From UBA6168 sp964573725 (GTDB lineage: Bacteria > Bacteroidota > Bacteroidia > Chitinophagales > Saprospiraceae): a stretch of DNA of 64,000 nt. Below are positions 1 through 9,477 of the stretch, piece after piece (positions within the stretch are counted from its first letter, which is position 1; every line of letters starts with the position of its first letter). Where the stretch lies: positions 111,052 through 175,051 of the forward strand of contig CAZNLJ010000004.1 in NCBI GenBank assembly GCA_964573725.1. Reading direction: 5' to 3'. Made by a program: the position numbers and the translations under genes. The notes beneath the pieces are model-generated. The model was not told where the DNA came from and ran no database searches. It saw only the letters and a list, made by a program, of their open reading frames with translations.

Positions 1-423
1 CTTCAGGTGCTCCTTGCTCGGCCAGGGAAATACCACCGTCTCCGGAAGGTTGATGGTGTCCTGCGTCATCAGCTGTACCAAGGAGTAACGGTTGTCCCGC
101 AAGCTTTCCGGTATCGTATATTCCACCGTCCTGTAGCCGACCGCAGAGAATTCGATCACATCCCCTTTCTCCACCACGATGGAAAAAAAACCGTTGAAAT
201 CGGAATAGGTCCCGCGACCTTTGCCCCTGACCAGGATGTTCACGTACGGAACCGGCAACAACTCCGCATGGGTCCCGTCCAGCACCATCCCCGAAAACTG
301 CACCAGCATGCTGTCCTGCGCCACCTGTTGGGCCGCCAGCTCTGCGGCGCAAACCAGCAGCAGGGAACAGCTAACCGCCAAAATGGGAATCCTGGCCATC
401 AATGTGTTGTTTTTCGTCAGCAT
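1..423 (-). CDS. Secreted protein with carboxypeptidase-regulatory-like domain (3' end outside window)
   Basis: Only the N-terminal 141 residues are present; the frame is still open at base 1. The start at 423 gives a short K-containing head and a hydrophobic signal peptide ending near LAAQ; an in-frame ATG at 399 is an alternative. After it comes a beta-sandwich typical of the CarboxypepD_reg-like family: FSGMVLDG, PYVNILVRGKGRGTYSDFNG and VEFSAVGYRT-type segments. In Bacteroidota such domains are found at the N-terminus of surface proteins or TonB-dependent receptors, or alone in small secreted proteins. Which applies here cannot be told because the 3' part is missing. It is divergent from the serine hydrolase gene at 626. 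Confidence 0.75.
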   Translation of the reverse strand, partial: MLTKNNTLMARIPILAVSCSLLLVCAAELAAQQVAQDSMLVQFSGMVLDGTHAELLPVPYVNILVRGKGRGTYSDFNGFFSIVVEKGDVIEFSAVGYRTVEYTIPESLRDNRYSLVQLMTQDTINLPETVVFPWPSKEHLK

Positions 424-603
424 TTGTATCTTTTCGCCCGCTTCGGATTTTTCACGACCGGTACCGGCGGTGTCAAGGCCGGCGAATCGGACCGATTCCT
501 ACGCCGACCTGTCCTCGCCGGTATACGCCGGAAGGGCCGCCCAAAAACCGGAAAGTGCCAAACCAAAATAAGACAATTGTTCCGATACCGTAATTTTTTC
601 ACC

Positions 604-611
604 CAAATTTA
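604..611 (-). promoter_or_regulatory. Candidate -7 element (TAAATTTG) for the gene at 423
   Basis: Reading the minus strand, TAAATTTG matches the Bacteroidota -7 consensus TAnnTTTG exactly. No convincing -33 element lies 19–21 nt upstream, and the leader would be about 175 nt, so this is tentative. Confidence 0.3.
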
Positions 612-625
612 GCACAATTGCAAGG

Positions 626-2479
626 ATGAAGCATTTCGCCTGGATTTACACCCTCCTTTTTTACCTCGCCCCGGCATCCGGCTCCTCCCAAGTGACGCCC
701 GCCTCCCTTGTCCGGCTACCTGAAAGTGCCCCGACACCGACAGATTGGTTGGATGCCCTTGAAAACTCCCTGCTCCTGCGCAACCGCAACGACTTCCTCC
801 CCTTGCGGGAACCGGATGTCCGATCCCTCCGCCTCGTATGCCCGGGCATGCCGCCCGACCAGGCCTTCCGACAGACGACCGCCCGATTCCTGCCGCCCGC
901 CGGGATTTCCCGCCCCGACCGCGATTCCTCCGGTCGTCTCCTGCTCCTCGTCCTCGACGCTGCCGCCCTCCGCTCCGCCAACATCTCCGCGGATAGCCTG
1001 CTGGCCCTCGCCGACCGCTTCCCTGCCGCCGAAAAACGGGTGCTCGTCCTGCTCGGCCCCGCCACCCATTGGAATACCTGGACGGACCATCCGCTGCTGT
1101 CCCTCGCCGATGCCCTCCTCTGGGCTCCTTCCGCCGAACCCGCCTACCAGTCGGTCTGCGCGCAAATCGTCTTCGGCGCTTGTGCCGCCACCGCCACCGC
1201 CAAATCGCCCGGCGGCACCCTCTTCCGGACCGGTGAAGGCCTCTCCACCCCGGCCGGCTTCCGCCTGGGCTATGCCCCTCCCGAATCGGTCGGCATCGAC
1301 GGACAACGCCTCGCCGATAGCATCGCCGCCATCGTACAGGCCGGTATCCGCGCCCATGCCTACCCCGGCGCCCAGGTGCTCGTCGCCAAGAACGGCAAGG
1401 TCGTCTACCACGAAACCTTCGGCTTCCATACCTATGACAGCCTGCAGCCCGTCCGGCCTGATGATATCTATGATTTCGCCTCGGTGACCAAGGTGACTTC
1501 CTCCTTGCCCGCCCTGATGAAACTCTACGGCGAAAACCGCCTCGACCTCGATGCACCGCTCCGACAATACCTTCCGATGTTCCGACGCTCCGACAAGGGA
1601 GCCGTCTCCCTCCGGGAATTCCTCGCCCATAACGGCCGCCTGCAACCCAGCATCGTCTTTTGGCGGGAAGCCCGGCTCCCTTCCGGCGATTGGAAAAGGA
1701 AAAGCTTCCGTTCCAAACCCTCCCGCCGCTACGATATCCCCATTACCGACAGCCTCTTCCTCTTCCACCGATACCGGAAAACCATCTTCCGCGGTATCCG
1801 GGACCAACCCCTGCGGCAGGAACCCGGCTATGTCTATTCCGACCTGTCTTTCATCCTGTACCCCGCCATCGTGGAAAAACTGACCCGCCGACCGCTCGAA
1901 TCTTACCTGAAGGACACCTTCTACCACCCGGTCGGCGCTTACACCCTGACCTATAACCCGCTTCGGCACTTTCCAAAAGACAGGATCGTGCCCACCGAAC
2001 TGGACACCTTCTTCCGGAAACAACAGGTACACGGTACCGTCCACGACGAAACGGCCGCCATGCTCGGCGGCATATCCGGTCACGCCGGCCTGTTCGGCTC
2101 GGCCCCGGACCTCGCGAAACTGGTCCAACTTTATCTCAACCGCGGCACATATGCCGGCCATATGCTCATCCCGCCGCATGCCGTCGACCAATTCACGCGA
2201 TGCCAATTCTGTGAAACCGGCAACCGCCGGGGGCTCGGCTTCGACAAACCGCCGGTCGTCTACCGCCCCGATGATACCTACATCGCCCGCGACGCTCCGC
2301 CCGCCTCCTTCGGACACTCCGGCTATACGGGCACTTTCTTCTGGGCGGACCCGGAGCAACAGCTGATTGTCATCTTTTTCAGCAACCGCGTCTATCCCGA
2401 CCGCTCCAGCACCGGCTTGTACCGACTCCAGATCCGACCCCGACTGCACCAGGCCGTCTATGATGCCATCCGGAAGTGA
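626..2479 (+). CDS. Exported serine hydrolase (class C beta-lactamase fold) with residual GH3 C-terminal domain
   Basis: A 617-residue protein with an N-terminal signal peptide. Residues about 240–617 form a class C beta-lactamase/penicillin-binding-like hydrolase: catalytic SVTK at 286–289, YSD at 404–406 and HSG at 564–566 in HSGYTG. Residues about 40–235 resemble the C-terminal domain of GH3 beta-N-acetylglucosaminidases, including the junction GGTLFRTGEGLSTP...LGYAPPESVGID. In Bacteroidota these two modules usually follow a GH3 TIM barrel in a protein of roughly 950–1000 residues. Here the barrel is absent and the signal peptide leads straight into the GH3 C-domain. A role in peptidoglycan-fragment or peptide/ester hydrolysis is inferred; the substrate is unknown. 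Confidence 0.8.
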   Translation: MKHFAWIYTLLFYLAPASGSSQVTPASLVRLPESAPTPTDWLDALENSLLLRNRNDFLPLREPDVRSLRLVCPGMPPDQAFRQTTARFLPPAGISRPDRDSSGRLLLLVLDAAALRSANISADSLLALADRFPAAEKRVLVLLGPATHWNTWTDHPLLSLADALLWAPSAEPAYQSVCAQIVFGACAATATAKSPGGTLFRTGEGLSTPAGFRLGYAPPESVGIDGQRLADSIAAIVQAGIRAHAYPGAQVLVAKNGKVVYHETFGFHTYDSLQPVRPDDIYDFASVTKVTSSLPALMKLYGENRLDLDAPLRQYLPMFRRSDKGAVSLREFLAHNGRLQPSIVFWREARLPSGDWKRKSFRSKPSRRYDIPITDSLFLFHRYRKTIFRGIRDQPLRQEPGYVYSDLSFILYPAIVEKLTRRPLESYLKDTFYHPVGAYTLTYNPLRHFPKDRIVPTELDTFFRKQQVHGTVHDETAAMLGGISGHAGLFGSAPDLAKLVQLYLNRGTYAGHMLIPPHAVDQFTRCQFCETGNRRGLGFDKPPVVYRPDDTYIARDAPPASFGHSGYTGTFFWADPEQQLIVIFFSNRVYPDRSSTGLYRLQIRPRLHQAVYDAIRK

Positions 2480-2594
2480 GTAAGCAGCGCCGCCCCCCAC
2501 CACGGCCCGCCCGTCCCGACCTCCCGCTTCCACCACTTGTCGGTGAAACGACCGGACAGCTGCGTTCCTCATTTTTTTGGCGGGAAACCGTACA

Positions 2595-2611
2595 GGTGAC
2601 CCGGAGTCACC
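2595..2611. promoter_or_regulatory. Operator-like inverted repeat GGTGAC-N5-GTCACC
   Basis: A perfect 6-bp inverted repeat with a 5-bp spacer sits two bases upstream of the -7 element of the CotH-family gene, in the -33/-7 spacer where a repressor would block transcription. The cognate regulator is not known. Confidence 0.4.
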
Positions 2612-2612
2612 G

Positions 2613-2620
2613 TAATTTTG
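2613..2620 (+). promoter_or_regulatory. -7 element TAATTTTG, promoter of the CotH-family gene
   Basis: An exact match to TAnnTTTG that predicts a start near 2624 and a leader of about 74 nt before the ATG at 2698. It supports the internal start of the CotH gene over the in-frame start at 2476, which overlaps the previous gene and lies upstream of this promoter. No -33 match is seen. Confidence 0.5.
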
Positions 2621-2697
2621 ATATTCACCCGGCCGATTCCCTCCCGTACCGGCGATTACCGGCCGGATGGTGTCTTCCGGCCGGAAAATTCCTCCCT

Positions 2698-4992
2698 ATG
2701 CGTATCGCTTCCTTGTTCCTTTGCTTGCTCCTGGCATCGGGTTCCCCCATGGCCCAACCGCTCTTCACCCCCGACCAAACGACCACCATCGAGATCACTT
2801 TCTCCCAATCCGACTGGAGTGACCTGCTCCACGCCTTCCAGGCGGCTGGCAGCGATGAACGACTGCCGGCCACCGTCGAAATCAACGGCGTCCTTTTCGA
2901 CAGCGTCGGTATCCGCTATCGGGGTGGGAGTACCTATGACCCCACCCTCGGAAAAAATCCACTGAATCTCAAACTGGACCACTTCAAGAACCAGGACTAC
3001 CAGGGCTACAAGGTCCTCAAACTCGGAAACGGCCTGTTCGACCCCTCTTTCCTCCGGGAAGTACTGGCCTTCGAACTGGCCGCACCCTACCTGGTCGTCC
3101 CGAAAGCCAACTTCGCCACCGTCTTTGTCAACGGCAACTTCCACGGCCTCTTCAGCCATGTGGAATCCGTCAACTCCGGATTTTTCGAAAAAAGCTTCCT
3201 GTCCGATGCCGATAACGCCCGGTTCGAATGCCGACCTTCCTATTCTTTCGATGAACCGCCTTCCACGGCTCCTTTCGGCTGCACGGAAGGGCAGGGGGCC
3301 AACCTGGCTTACCTCGGCCCCGGTATCGTCTGCTACCTGCCCCACTACAACATCCAATCCGCCACCGGCTGGAACGACTTGGTGGAACTTACGCAAATAC
3401 TGCAGGAACAACCCGATATGGCCCGGGAAGTCCTCGACCTCGACCGCTTCAGCTGGATGTCCGCCTGGAATACCCTGCTCGTCAACCTGGACAGTTACCT
3501 CGGTGCCGGTGCCAGGAATTATGTCATCGGGAAAGCGGACAACGGCCGCTTCGTCCCGATTCCGGATGATGCAAACGAAGCGTTCGGCCGCTTCCCCTGG
3601 GTATCCTTGCCGAACCCCGGCGCCCCTTTCCCGACCGCCGGACAACTCGCCGCCCTGGACCCCTTCCTGGGGGCCGACGACCCGGAAAAACCGCTCCTGC
3701 AGGCCATTTTCGGCCAACCTACCTGGAGAAGGATGTACACGGCCCACTTGCGTACCCTCCTGACGGAAAGGGTCTCCGGCGGTTGGCTCAGCCAACGGGC
3801 CTACGAGCTGTCCGCCTTGGTGAACGGCCCCCTCCAGGCGGACAACCTCCATGCTTATTCCCCGCAAGAGGTTGCCGCCAACCTGACCGAAACCGTTCTC
3901 GACGCCTTTACGGGCGAACCGGCCTTCGGCCTGCTTCCCTTCCTGGCGCAACGGGCGGATTCCCTGCTCGCGCACCCGGCCTTGCAGGCTCCCCCGCCGA
4001 TACTCTCCGCCTTCTCCTTCTCTCCCGCCCAACCCCAACCCGGTACGGCCCTGACCCTCACCTTGCCGGTGTCCGGCGCAGACCAGGTATGGCTCGGGTA
4101 TCGCAGCCATATCAAGGAGATGTTCACCCTCGTCCTCATGACCGATGACGGCACCCAGGGCGACGGCCTCCCCGACGACGGCATATTCGGTGCCGTCATC
4201 CCGGCCGGAACCGGTGCCACCCAGTTTTATTTCTATGCGGAAAATCAGGCGGCCGGGGCTTTCTCCCCCGCCCGTGCGGAATTCGAATTCCATACGGTTC
4301 CCTCCACCGGAACCGTGGTCATCAACGAGTTCCTCGCTTCCAACCAGGAGACGGTCGCCGACCAGGATGGGGAATTCAACGACTGGATAGAATTGACCAA
4401 TACCTCCGCGGAAACCATCGACCTCTCCGGTTGGTACCTCAGCGACAATGCGGACCTGCCCGCCAAATGGGCCTTCCCCAACGGTGTCTTCCTGGACCCG
4501 GGTTCCTACCTGGTCGTTTGGGCCGACGGGGATACCGACCAGGCCGGCCTCCATACCAACTTTTCCATCAGCGCCGCCGGTGAGGAACTCCTGCTCGTCC
4601 GGCCCGACCTTTCCGTGGCGGACCAGGTTTTCTTCGGCCCCCAGTCGCCCGATATCTCCATGGCCCGCTGTCCGGATGGTACCGGCACTTTCCAATTCGC
4701 CGCCCCCAGTTTCGCCGCCGACAATGGCAACGGCTGTACCACCGCCGCCTCATCGGCCGACGCGGACCGCTCCCATCCGTCCTTCTTTCCCAATCCGGCT
4801 TCCGACCGGCTGACCATCGGTGTCCCGGGCAACCGAACCCTGCCGGTCCAGGTATGTACGGCCACCGGACGGACCGTCTTCCACGGTATCCTGCCGGCAG
4901 GATCCAGCGTCGATGTCTCGGCCTGGTCGCCCGGCCTTTACTTCCTGCGCATCGGGGACTATCCGCCGCAAAGGCTGGCCGTCATCCGCTGA
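2698..4992 (+). CDS. Secreted CotH kinase-family protein with lamin-tail domain and T9SS sorting signal
   Basis: The start at 2698 gives a clean signal peptide (MRIASLFLCLLLASG...). The 764-residue protein begins with a CotH-type protein-kinase-like domain, residues about 40–370: VNGNFHGLFSHVE, the NLDSYLGAGARNY stretch and the PDDANEAFG segment are the family's usual catalytic regions. A lamin-tail domain (VVINEFLAS...GEFNDWIELTN...SGWYLSDN) spans about 539–660. The last 75 residues, from FFPNPASDRL to the C-terminus, are a type A T9SS sorting domain. CotH proteins phosphorylate spore-coat proteins in Bacillus; here the protein should be exported and attached to the cell surface or released. 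Its substrate is unknown. Confidence 0.88.
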   Translation: MRIASLFLCLLLASGSPMAQPLFTPDQTTTIEITFSQSDWSDLLHAFQAAGSDERLPATVEINGVLFDSVGIRYRGGSTYDPTLGKNPLNLKLDHFKNQDYQGYKVLKLGNGLFDPSFLREVLAFELAAPYLVVPKANFATVFVNGNFHGLFSHVESVNSGFFEKSFLSDADNARFECRPSYSFDEPPSTAPFGCTEGQGANLAYLGPGIVCYLPHYNIQSATGWNDLVELTQILQEQPDMAREVLDLDRFSWMSAWNTLLVNLDSYLGAGARNYVIGKADNGRFVPIPDDANEAFGRFPWVSLPNPGAPFPTAGQLAALDPFLGADDPEKPLLQAIFGQPTWRRMYTAHLRTLLTERVSGGWLSQRAYELSALVNGPLQADNLHAYSPQEVAANLTETVLDAFTGEPAFGLLPFLAQRADSLLAHPALQAPPPILSAFSFSPAQPQPGTALTLTLPVSGADQVWLGYRSHIKEMFTLVLMTDDGTQGDGLPDDGIFGAVIPAGTGATQFYFYAENQAAGAFSPARAEFEFHTVPSTGTVVINEFLASNQETVADQDGEFNDWIELTNTSAETIDLSGWYLSDNADLPAKWAFPNGVFLDPGSYLVVWADGDTDQAGLHTNFSISAAGEELLLVRPDLSVADQVFFGPQSPDISMARCPDGTGTFQFAAPSFAADNGNGCTTAASSADADRSHPSFFPNPASDRLTIGVPGNRTLPVQVCTATGRTVFHGILPAGSSVDVSAWSPGLYFLRIGDYPPQRLAVIR

Positions 4993-5336
4993 TTGCCTCG
5001 ACCCACTGCCGATAAACTCATCTTCCGTACCTCAATCTTGCCACATCAGCAATTATACGACCTTGATTTTCAACTTTTGTCATCGTTCATACTTGCTGAT
5101 GCGCTGCGCCCCGCGCCCTCAACATGTTTTTTCAGGGCGGCCGGCCTGTCCAAAAGGCGGGAATCACAGGTAAAAGCCTTAGGTTGTAAGCAGGTCAGGC
5201 TTTATGCAATCATGGGAACCTTGCAATCAAGATATTCGATTTGGTTCTTGCGGTGCGAAAGGTGAGCCAAAGGGGCCGGCAACCGGAATGGCTGCGTTCC
5301 GGCTCCTGCATATCCGTCGACGGATTGCGAAGGTGC
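4993..5336. other. Intergenic region between convergent genes, no gene seen
   Basis: 344 bases between the CotH gene and nadB. The open frames here are short and have no family features. A short inverted repeat CCGGAA-N8-TTCCGG at 5283–5302, just past the nadB stop on the minus strand, could help termination but has no T-run. Confidence 0.5.
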
Positions 5337-6944
5337 CTATAAGATCATCGTATCGATAAAGGATTGCTTGTCGGGATAATCCGTGGTGTAATGCAAGCCG
5401 CGGCTCTCCCGCCGCATGGAGGCGGATCGGGTAATCAGATAGGCCATGGTCAGCAGGTTGCGCAATTCGCATAATTGGGGGGACAAGGTCGTGCGGTGGT
5501 ACAGGTCCTCCGTCTCCCGGTACAGGAGGTATAGTCGATCCATCGCCCGCTTCAACCGGATGTTGGACCGGACGATGCCGACATAGTAACTCATGATGTC
5601 CTTCAGCTCCTTCAGGCTTTGGGTGATCAGTACCAATTCCTCCGGATCCGTCGTTCCACGGGCATCCCATTCCGGAATGCCCGGCACCATCGCACCGATG
5701 TCGTCCACCCGGCCGGATACGTCCAGGAAGATGCGGTGTGCAAAGACCATGGCTTCCAGCAGGGAATTGGAAGCCAACCGGTTGGCCCCGTGCAGGCCGG
5801 TACTGGTGCATTCCCCGGCGGCATACAGGTTTCCGATGGACGTACGCCCCATTTCGTCGGTCCGGATTCCGCCGCACAGGTAGTGGCAGGCCGGCGTCAC
5901 CGGTATCATGTCCTGCATCGGATCGATGCCGATGTTCAGGCACTTTTCGTAGATGGTCGGGAAATGGGCGACAAACGCTTCCTTGTCCAGGTGGCGGGCA
6001 TCCAGGTACATGTGTTCCACCCCCTGGAGTTTCATCTCCCGGTCGATGGCCCGGGCTACTATGTCGCGGGGAGCGAGGCTGCCCCGGCTGTCGTACTTCT
6101 CCATCAGCAGCTGCCCGGACGGGGTCTTCAGCGCCGCCCCGAAACCGCGGACAGCCTCGGACACCAGGAAGACCGGATTGTCGCCGGCCGGATGGTACAG
6201 GGCGGTCGGATGGAACTGGACGAATTCCATGTTCTCCACCCGGCCTTTCGCCCGGTATACCATGGCGATGCCGTCCCCGGTGGCTATGACCGGATTGGTC
6301 GTATTGCGGTACACCTGGCCGGCGCCGCCGGTCGCCAGCACGGTCACCCTCGACAACAAGGTGTCGATGGCCCCCGATCGCTTGTCCAAGGCATATGCCC
6401 CGTAGCAGGTGATGCCGGGCGTGACGCGGGTGACCGTGTGCCCCAGATGATGTTGGGTGATCAGGTCGATTGCAAAATAATGCTCCAGGATGGAAAGATT
6501 GGGACACTGCCCCGCCTGTTCCACCAGCGTACGCTGTATCTCCCAACCGGTCAGGTCCTTGTAGTGGAGGATCCTGTTTTCACTATGTCCCCCTTCCCGC
6601 CCCAGGTCGTATGCGCCGCCTTCCCGGGTCTTGTCGAAACGGGCTCCCCAATCGATGATCTCCCGCACCCGCTCCGGCCCTTCCCGCACCACCAGCTCCA
6701 CGATCCGGGCATCGCACAGGCCGTCTCCCGCCGTCAGGGTGTCCCGGATATGCTTTTCGAAACTGTCGGTCTCCCGATCCCAGACCGCCGCCACCCCGCC
6801 TTGCGCATAACGGGTGTTGGATTCCGCCTCCACGGTCTTGGTCAATACCGTGACCCGAAGGTCCGGGCGGGCCCGGGCCATCTTGATGGCAAAAGTCAGG
6901 CCCCCGATGCCGGCCCCCAAAACCAGGATGTCTGTTTGTGTCAT
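5337..6944 (-). CDS. nadB: L-aspartate oxidase
   Basis: Flavoprotein that oxidises L-aspartate to iminoaspartate, the first step of de novo NAD synthesis; NadA, which uses the product, is not in the window. The start at 6944 (MTQTDILVLGAGIGG) puts the dinucleotide-binding GxGxxG at residues 10–15, as in the family, and gives 535 residues, the usual length. SNTRYAQGGVAA at 42–53 is the conserved FAD-contact segment, and HPTALYHP and GLHGANRLASNS are succinate-dehydrogenase/NadB family signatures. A longer in-frame extension to 7103 has no family features and was rejected. It follows the GH57 gene by 130 bases on the same strand and may be co-transcribed. Confidence 0.95.
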   Translation of the reverse strand: MTQTDILVLGAGIGGLTFAIKMARARPDLRVTVLTKTVEAESNTRYAQGGVAAVWDRETDSFEKHIRDTLTAGDGLCDARIVELVVREGPERVREIIDWGARFDKTREGGAYDLGREGGHSENRILHYKDLTGWEIQRTLVEQAGQCPNLSILEHYFAIDLITQHHLGHTVTRVTPGITCYGAYALDKRSGAIDTLLSRVTVLATGGAGQVYRNTTNPVIATGDGIAMVYRAKGRVENMEFVQFHPTALYHPAGDNPVFLVSEAVRGFGAALKTPSGQLLMEKYDSRGSLAPRDIVARAIDREMKLQGVEHMYLDARHLDKEAFVAHFPTIYEKCLNIGIDPMQDMIPVTPACHYLCGGIRTDEMGRTSIGNLYAAGECTSTGLHGANRLASNSLLEAMVFAHRIFLDVSGRVDDIGAMVPGIPEWDARGTTDPEELVLITQSLKELKDIMSYYVGIVRSNIRLKRAMDRLYLLYRETEDLYHRTTLSPQLCELRNLLTMAYLITRSASMRRESRGLHYTTDYPDKQSFIDTMIL

Positions 6945-7074
6945 AAGCCGTTGCGAATCGATCCGATTACCGGTGGTGTCCAACCAACCGTGTGAGAAAA
7001 AAACTCCCCGACCCATCACACCGGGCTCCATCCGGGGTCCTGCCCGGGCGGGAGCGGCCATGATGCGGCATCCG

Positions 7075-9477
7075 TCATGACCCCATGACCCGCAGCAGCG
7101 CACCCAACCGGGTGAAGGCCTGCTTCCACTCGGTATCCTTGCCGACCCAACCCGCCGACTGGAGCTCCGTCAGCACCTTGTAATACAGGTTCTGGCTTTT
7201 CCACAACTCCGGATGGACACCCAGCAGGTTCAGCGATTCCATCACGCCGATCAGGTTCTGCAGGTGCCTGGGGTCGCTTTCCGTCCAGTCCATCTGCTTC
7301 AGTTCGTGGAAAATACGCTCCCCGGCCTGTAGCTTCAGGCGCTGCATGTCCGTGATGTATACGTTCCAACGGGTAAATTCGCTCACGATGAACTGCAATT
7401 CGCGGACCAGCAGCCTGGGAGCCTCGAAGTATTGGTGCAACTGCCGGTTGATGACGAATTGCGTGATTCCCTTCCATCCCTCCGGTACCGGGATGTCACT
7501 CTTCGCCATCCCGCTCATCAGTTGGTAATTGTCCTCGTAATAGTCCCGGATGACGGATTCCACCGGGGGGAAACTGCGTTCCAGGATCTGCTGGTAGATT
7601 TTCCGCTTCTCATCCTTGAACAGGTGCTTGAAGGAAAATTTCTCCGGACCGAATCCCTGCAACAGGTTGATGACGTCGCCCAGGTTCACGTTGCGGAAGG
7701 AATCCACCAACTCCCCGTGCAGCTGGTCGAACCGGGTCCGGCTCATTTCCAGCGATATGCTGCCGATCATGTTCTGCTGCCCCAGGTACAGGACGGCAAA
7801 ACTGAAGTATTTTTCCGATTGGGTCAGGTTGGATACCACCGTGGTCCGGCCGATGGCCAAGCGCTGGAACCCCGCCGGAATCCGCTCGAACACTTCGTTG
7901 ACCACCTTGTAGTGCAGGAAACTGTCCGTCTCCTCATAGTCGTTGAATATACAGGAGGCGGCATAATGCATCCCCACACCGGTCAAGGTCATCTGGCTGG
8001 GCAACACATGCTCCCGGAAACTGTCCCCCGCATTCCGGTACACATTGCTGGGAATCGCCTCCAGCCGTTGCAAGAAGGAGGAAAGCAGGCTGTTCCCGCT
8101 GGTGTTGTAGTAATGGTAGGTCGCCCGCAGGGCGTACTGCATCACCTGGTTGGTCTCGATACCTGACACCTCGGAAAAAAACCAGGCGCAGCTGGTATAC
8201 ATCAACATGGCATGCCGTTGCATCTCCAGGAGCCGCAACAGCCGGATTCGTTCCTGCTGTCCGAGCGGCCGGAGTGTATGGCGCGCCAGGAAGCGCTCCA
8301 CATTGGCCTCCGAACGGTCCAATATCACCGAAATGTAATCGTTGCGCGCCGCCCACACGTCGGCGACCATTCCGCCCGCTTCCTTTTCGTAAAACGGCAG
8401 CATCGTGTCGCGCAACCAATCCAGGCTGGCACGCAAAGGGCCTCGCCAGGCCTGGTTCCAGCCCGGCTGGCCACCGGTATGGCAACCGCAGTCGGACCGC
8501 CATCGCTCTACCCCGTGGACACAGCTCCAGGAGCTGTTCTCATGGATCATGACCTCGTGTTCCGGCGGAAAAAGGGAAAGGTACTCCCCGTAATTGGTCA
8601 CCCTGGCCTTGCCGGACCGCCCGATGGAGTCGAGGCAGTAAGCCAGGGCCATTTCCCCCCATTGGTGGTGATGCCCGTAACTTTCCCCGTCCGTGGCAAT
8701 GTGGGCCAACTCCGGCCGACCTGTCCCATCGAACGATCCCAACATCCGCTCGGCGAACCGCTGCCCATTGTTCAACAAGCCCTGGAAGGCCACGTCCTTG
8801 GCCGTGTTCCCGTCGTAAAAAAACAGGGCGACCTGCTTTCCGGAGGGCAGCTTGCAAAGGTAGGGCCGGGTCGTGTCGATGTTATCCGATACCGGTGTCC
8901 AACTACCGGTACCCAAAGGCCGGAAGGCCCTGGCCTGCCGGGGTGCCAATACCGTGAAGGCGATACCGGCGTCCGCCAGGACCTCCAGGGTCGCCGTATC
9001 GACCGCCGTCTCCGGCATCCACATACCCTCCGGCCTGCGACCGAACCGGTGCTCGAAATCCGCAATACCCCAAAGCACCTGGGTCCGCTTGTCCCGCTCG
9101 TTGGCCAGCGGCATGATCAGGTGATTGTATGCCTGCGCCATGGCACTCCCATGCCCCCCGAAGCGCTGCACGCTCTCCGCATCCGCTTCCTGGATAGACC
9201 GGTAGGTCGCCGGGTCGGCTTCCTCCATCCAGGACAACAGGGTGGGTCCGAAATTGAAGCTGATATGGCCGTAGTTGTTGATGATCCTCTTGATGTGCCC
9301 CTCCCCGTTCAAAATCCTCGCCGCCGCATTCGGCGCATAACATTCGAAATTGATCCGCTCGTTCCAATCGTGGAACGGGGCCGCGCTGTCCTGTAATTCG
9401 ATGATCTCTATCCAGGCACTCTCCCGCGGCGGCTGGTAAAAGTGGCCGTGTATACAGACATACTTGTTGGTCGGCAT
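7075..9477 (-). CDS. Glycoside hydrolase family 57 / DUF3536 protein
   Basis: Predicted cytoplasmic 800-residue protein (no signal peptide). The start at 9477 (MPTNKYVCIHGHFYQPPRE) puts the family's HGHFYQPPRE motif at residues 10–19; the extension to 9531 lacks homology. Further GH57 landmarks are PEGMWMPETAVD, which holds the probable catalytic glutamate, and TDGESYGHHHQWGE, followed by the long helical DUF3536 C-terminal half. GH57 enzymes act on alpha-glucans (amylase, branching enzyme, 4-alpha-glucanotransferase), but the specificity of the DUF3536 group is not established. It is divergent from the M1 peptidase gene. Confidence 0.85.
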   Translation of the reverse strand: MPTNKYVCIHGHFYQPPRESAWIEIIELQDSAAPFHDWNERINFECYAPNAAARILNGEGHIKRIINNYGHISFNFGPTLLSWMEEADPATYRSIQEADAESVQRFGGHGSAMAQAYNHLIMPLANERDKRTQVLWGIADFEHRFGRRPEGMWMPETAVDTATLEVLADAGIAFTVLAPRQARAFRPLGTGSWTPVSDNIDTTRPYLCKLPSGKQVALFFYDGNTAKDVAFQGLLNNGQRFAERMLGSFDGTGRPELAHIATDGESYGHHHQWGEMALAYCLDSIGRSGKARVTNYGEYLSLFPPEHEVMIHENSSWSCVHGVERWRSDCGCHTGGQPGWNQAWRGPLRASLDWLRDTMLPFYEKEAGGMVADVWAARNDYISVILDRSEANVERFLARHTLRPLGQQERIRLLRLLEMQRHAMLMYTSCAWFFSEVSGIETNQVMQYALRATYHYYNTSGNSLLSSFLQRLEAIPSNVYRNAGDSFREHVLPSQMTLTGVGMHYAASCIFNDYEETDSFLHYKVVNEVFERIPAGFQRLAIGRTTVVSNLTQSEKYFSFAVLYLGQQNMIGSISLEMSRTRFDQLHGELVDSFRNVNLGDVINLLQGFGPEKFSFKHLFKDEKRKIYQQILERSFPPVESVIRDYYEDNYQLMSGMAKSDIPVPEGWKGITQFVINRQLHQYFEAPRLLVRELQFIVSEFTRWNVYITDMQRLKLQAGERIFHELKQMDWTESDPRHLQNLIGVMESLNLLGVHPELWKSQNLYYKVLTELQSAGWVGKDTEWKQAFTRLGALLRVMGS

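Noticed and set aside
716..2572. 618-codon open frame on the minus strand opposite the serine hydrolase
   Set aside because: Low-complexity Gly/Glu/Val-rich translation with no family features, exactly antisense to a well-supported gene; a GC-rich shadow.
2656..4695. 679-codon minus-strand frame opposite the CotH gene
   Set aside because: Shadow frame; the plus strand has a signal peptide, recognised domains and a T9SS signal.
5283..5302. Short inverted repeat after nadB as a terminator
   Set aside because: Only a 6-bp stem with no T-run; too weak to list as a separate terminator.
5619..6995. 458-codon plus-strand frame opposite nadB
   Set aside because: Antisense to a complete, canonical NadB; no domains.
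8212..9396. 394-codon plus-strand frame opposite the GH57 gene
   Set aside because: Pro/Gln/Arg-rich antisense translation without motifs.
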